Shown here one piece after another: positions 23,988 to 26,626 of a DNA stretch of 26,626 nt (positions are counted from its first letter, which is position 1; every line of letters starts with the position of its first letter). The notes beneath the pieces were generated by a model. It made no database searches. It had not been told where the DNA came from and saw nothing but the letters and a program-made list of their open reading frames with translations. The stretch covers positions 1 through 26,626 of the forward strand of contig JAEYXQ010000149.1 of NCBI GenBank assembly GCA_023431205.1, written 5' to 3'. The position numbers and the translations under genes were made by a program. The DNA comes from Pseudomonadota bacterium. Lineage in GTDB: Bacteria > Pseudomonadota > Alphaproteobacteria > Rhizobiales > Devosiaceae.

Positions 23988-24154
23988 TCACACCGGATCG
24001 GCAGTCGGCTGGCAGACCTGGGTCCCCAATTCGTCCACGCAGGTGCAACTTCGGGCAGCCTGAGCCCGTATCTGCGGCGCAGGTGGCAGCGGGAATATCC
24101 CGCGGCCGCCTGATGATGCTAGTGTGCCGCGATACCGGTTAGTGGAAGGTCCTG

Positions 24155-25360
24155 TTGGTCGAAGTAGTGCCCATAGATGCTGTTGCCCCGCCGGCGGATC
24201 GCCCCCGACTGATCGTGGCGGGAGCCGGGCTTGTGGCGGCTCTCATAGCGCAGCGGCTCAGCATGGTGGCGGACGACCCGATCGTGCTTCTGGAAAGTGG
24301 CGAGCAGCCATTCGGCGAACACACCTGGTCATTCCACCTGCCTGACCTCGCGGCAGAGGACCAGGCATGGATCCAGCCGATGATTGCGCATCAATGGCCA
24401 GGCCAGTCGGTTCGTTTCCGAGATCACAAGCGGGAGCTTGCCTCGGGCTATGCGAGCCTGACGTCAAAATCGGTCCACGAGGCTATCGACCGGCTTCCCC
24501 ATGTCGAAATTGCCCCTCTGTCCCAAGTTGTTTCACTGGGCCCGAACCACGTTGAACTCGCCGACGGCCAGACGCTGTCGGCTGACTGCGTCGTCGACGC
24601 GCGTGGATATCGACCCAGTCCTGCCCTGGCACTGGGCTACCAGAAGTTCGCCGGGCTCGAGGTGGAGACCGCGTCGCCCCACGGCGTCGACCTGCCCGTC
24701 ATCATGGACGCCTCGGTGGACCAGCGCGATGGGTACAGGTTCGTCTACCTGCTGCCATTTTCGCGGACCCGGCTCCTGATCGAAGACACAAGGTATGCCG
24801 ATGGCGAGATGCTGGACGAAGCCGAACTCGAGCGCGACATCCTTGACTACGCGGCGCAACAAGGCTGGACCATCACCGAGGTGATCCGCCGCGAGCGCGG
24901 GGTGTTGCCGATTTCACTGGCCCATGACGCGGAGCGCTTCTGGGCCGAAGTGCCACAAGACGTGCCGCAGGCCGGGATGCGCGCGGCGCTGTTTCACCCA
25001 ACGACGGGATACAGCCTGCCCGAGGCGGTCCGTCTCGCCAATCTCGTGGCACAGGCCTGGCCGGTCGGCAGCGCGGAATTGGCCGGCAAGATCCGTAAGC
25101 ACGCGATGCGTCGGCATCGTGAGCAGCGTTTCTTCAGGCTGCTCAATCGCATGCTCTTCCTGGCTGCGGCGCCCAACCGGCGACATCTCGTGCTGCAGCG
25201 GTTCTACCGGCTGCCCGAACCGCTGATCGAGCGCTTCTATGCCGGGCGCACCACCCCGGCCGACATGGTTCGTATCCTGGTGGGCAAGCCGCCGGTCCCT
25301 ATCCACCGCGCCCTGGCCTGCCTGCGCGAGTCCCCGCTGCTTACCCCGGAGAAAACGTGA
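24155..25360 (+). CDS. crtY: Lycopene beta-cyclase CrtY
   Basis: CrtY cyclises both ends of lycopene to beta-ionone rings, giving beta-carotene; it is a peripheral membrane flavoprotein. The 401-residue protein has the dinucleotide-binding GAGLVAALIAQRL (23-35), FGEHTWSFH (53-61), VVDARG (146-151), LIEDTRY with the probable catalytic Glu210, and FHPTTGYSLPEAV (280-292), all characteristic of CrtY. The proposed start is TTG 24155, with GGAAGG 5 bases upstream. A GTG four codons later is an alternative. It overlaps the next gene by 4 bases. The 167-base gap before it has no clear promoter, and I see no TGT-N12-ACA site of the PpsR type. Confidence 0.93.
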   Translation: MVEVVPIDAVAPPADRPRLIVAGAGLVAALIAQRLSMVADDPIVLLESGEQPFGEHTWSFHLPDLAAEDQAWIQPMIAHQWPGQSVRFRDHKRELASGYASLTSKSVHEAIDRLPHVEIAPLSQVVSLGPNHVELADGQTLSADCVVDARGYRPSPALALGYQKFAGLEVETASPHGVDLPVIMDASVDQRDGYRFVYLLPFSRTRLLIEDTRYADGEMLDEAELERDILDYAAQQGWTITEVIRRERGVLPISLAHDAERFWAEVPQDVPQAGMRAALFHPTTGYSLPEAVRLANLVAQAWPVGSAELAGKIRKHAMRRHREQRFFRLLNRMLFLAAAPNRRHLVLQRFYRLPEPLIERFYAGRTTPADMVRILVGKPPVPIHRALACLRESPLLTPEKT

Positions 25361-26626
25361 GTTCCCCAAAGACTGCGGCCGTGATCGGCGCCGGCTTCGG
25401 CGGCCTGGCCCTGGCCATTCGCCTGCAGAGCGCCGGCATCCAGACCACCGTATTCGAGAAGCGCGACAAGCCGGGCGGCCGCGCCTATGTCTACCATGAC
25501 GACGGCTTCACCTTCGACGCCGGCCCTACGGTGATTACCGACCCCGACTGCCTGGAGCAGCTCTGGGCGCTGTCGGGCCGCCGCATGTCGGACTATGTGA
25601 CGCTGTTGCCGGTGTCGCCCTTCTACCAACTCTGCTGGGAGGACGGGTACCGGTTCGACTATGCCGACGACCAGGATCGGCTCGACGCGCAGATCGCAGC
25701 CAAGTCACCCGATGACGTCGAGGGCTACCGGCGGTTTCTGGCCTATTCCTACGACCTCTATCGCGAGGGTTACCAGAAGCTCGGAACGGTGCCGTTCCTC
25801 AACTTCGGCTCGATGATCAAGGCGGCGCCGCAACTGGTGCGGCTCGAAAGCCACCGCAGCGTCTATTCCAAGGTCAGCCAGTTCATCAAGGACGAGCACC
25901 TGAGGCAGGCGTTCAGCTTCCACACCCTGCTGGTCGGCGGAAATCCGTTCGAGACCTCGTCCATCTACGGGCTGATCCATGCCCTGGAGCGCAAGGGAGG
26001 CGTGTGGTTCGCGAAGGGCGGCACCGGGGCACTGGTCGCCGGGATGGTGCGCCTGCTCGAAGATCTCGGCGGGAACCTCGAGGTGAATGCCGAAATCGAC
26101 GCGATAGACGCTTCCGGCAACACGGCCACGGGGCTGCAGCTAAAGGACGGCCGGCGCTACCAGTTCGACCAGATCGCCTCCAATGCCGATGTGGTCCACA
26201 CGTATCGCGACCTCCTGCGCGGCATCGAACGCGGGCGCAGGAACGGCCAGGCGCTTGCCAAGAAGCGCCACTCGATGTCGCTGTTCGTCATCTATTTCGG
26301 GCTCAAGGCGACCCACCCCGAACTGAAGCACCATATGGTGCTGTTTGGTCCACGTTATCGCGAGCTGATCGCGGAAATCTTCAAGTCCGACGGGCTGGCC
26401 GACGACTTCTCCCTCTACCTGCATGCGCCGTCCGTGACGGATGACAGCCTCGCTCCTCCCGGGCACAGCGCCTACTACGTCCTGTCACCGGTTCCGCATC
26501 TCGGGACTGCGGATATCGACTGGTCGATTGCGGGGCCGAAATACCGGGACCGGATCTTGAAGTACCTCAACGATCGCTACATTCCCGGCCTGCTGGATGA
26601 CCTCGTCACCGTACGGCACTTCACGC
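25357..26626 (+). CDS. crtI: Phytoene desaturase CrtI (3' end outside window)
   Basis: CrtI performs the FAD-dependent desaturation of phytoene to lycopene. GTG 25357 sits within the stop of crtY (GTGA overlap), so the two are translationally coupled. The N-terminus AAVIGAGFGGLALAIRLQSA carries the Rossmann motif, followed by VFEKRDKPGGRAY and FTFDAGPTVITDP, all standard in CrtI. Further on are HTLLVGGNPFETSSIYGLIH, the substrate-region block around GGVWFAKGG, and ASNADVVHTYRDLL. About 423 codons are present out of roughly 490-510 expected, and the frame is open to the last base. Genes such as crtB or crtE would be expected next, beyond the window. Confidence 0.96.
   Translation, partial: MSSPKTAAVIGAGFGGLALAIRLQSAGIQTTVFEKRDKPGGRAYVYHDDGFTFDAGPTVITDPDCLEQLWALSGRRMSDYVTLLPVSPFYQLCWEDGYRFDYADDQDRLDAQIAAKSPDDVEGYRRFLAYSYDLYREGYQKLGTVPFLNFGSMIKAAPQLVRLESHRSVYSKVSQFIKDEHLRQAFSFHTLLVGGNPFETSSIYGLIHALERKGGVWFAKGGTGALVAGMVRLLEDLGGNLEVNAEIDAIDASGNTATGLQLKDGRRYQFDQIASNADVVHTYRDLLRGIERGRRNGQALAKKRHSMSLFVIYFGLKATHPELKHHMVLFGPRYRELIAEIFKSDGLADDFSLYLHAPSVTDDSLAPPGHSAYYVLSPVPHLGTADIDWSIAGPKYRDRILKYLNDRYIPGLLDDLVTVRHFT

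Noticed and set aside
24089..24103. Short inverted repeat GCGGGA-ATA-TCCCGC before crtY considered as terminator
   Set aside because: Only a 6-bp stem with a 3-base loop and no T-run on either strand; could be chance in GC-rich DNA.
1..26626. Mobile element, integrase, toxin-antitoxin or CRISPR explanation for the irregular stretches
   Set aside because: No transposase or integrase motif, no direct-repeat array and no paired small toxin-antitoxin genes were seen on either strand.

Overview
The window is high-GC, densely packed bacterial chromosome. The proteins look alphaproteobacterial, most likely Hyphomicrobiales and perhaps Devosia-like. This placement rests on the general look of GuaB, RlmE/Ppx, the UgpC/MalK-type ABC genes and the crtY-crtI pair, and was not tested by a search. 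I saw no ribosomal RNA, transposase, integrase or CRISPR array.

Region 1 (1-7680) is mostly housekeeping. It holds the C-terminal half of a histidine kinase, which converges on guaB (IMP dehydrogenase, minus strand, probable TTG start). Two tandem paralogous DHA2-type MFS exporters and a GNAT acetyltransferase follow on the plus strand. These converge, with a short overlap, on an overlapping ppx/gppA-rlmE pair on the minus strand. Region 2 (7680-12750) is more irregular. It has tRNA-Gln(CTG), a small unknown protein, and an alanine/sodium symporter gene that appears to lack its whole middle part in frame. Next come an AI-2E-family permease with an added GAF-like C-terminus and an ArsR regulator-SRPBCC pair driven from a perfect palindrome that overlaps its promoter.

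Region 3 (12779-23987) is the most interesting part. It is a divergent, self-contained catabolic locus centred on a GntR/FCD regulator. On the minus strand a five-gene operon encodes a sugar-type ABC importer (binding protein, two permeases, ATPase) and one enolase-superfamily dehydratase. On the plus strand the GntR gene is followed by three further enolase-superfamily genes and an RraA-fold protein, all closely spaced. Four different enolase-superfamily enzymes, one importer, one regulator and a possible aldolase/decarboxylase suggest uptake and stepwise dehydration of one or several acid sugars. The substrate cannot be read from the sequence. The two transcription units share a 252-base gap with overlapping divergent promoter elements and an imperfect palindrome that could be the GntR operator.

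Region 4 (23988-26626) begins a carotenoid operon: crtY (lycopene beta-cyclase) overlaps crtI (phytoene desaturase), which runs off the window. No gene-free stretch exceeds 300 bases; the longer gaps are covered under features and findings.
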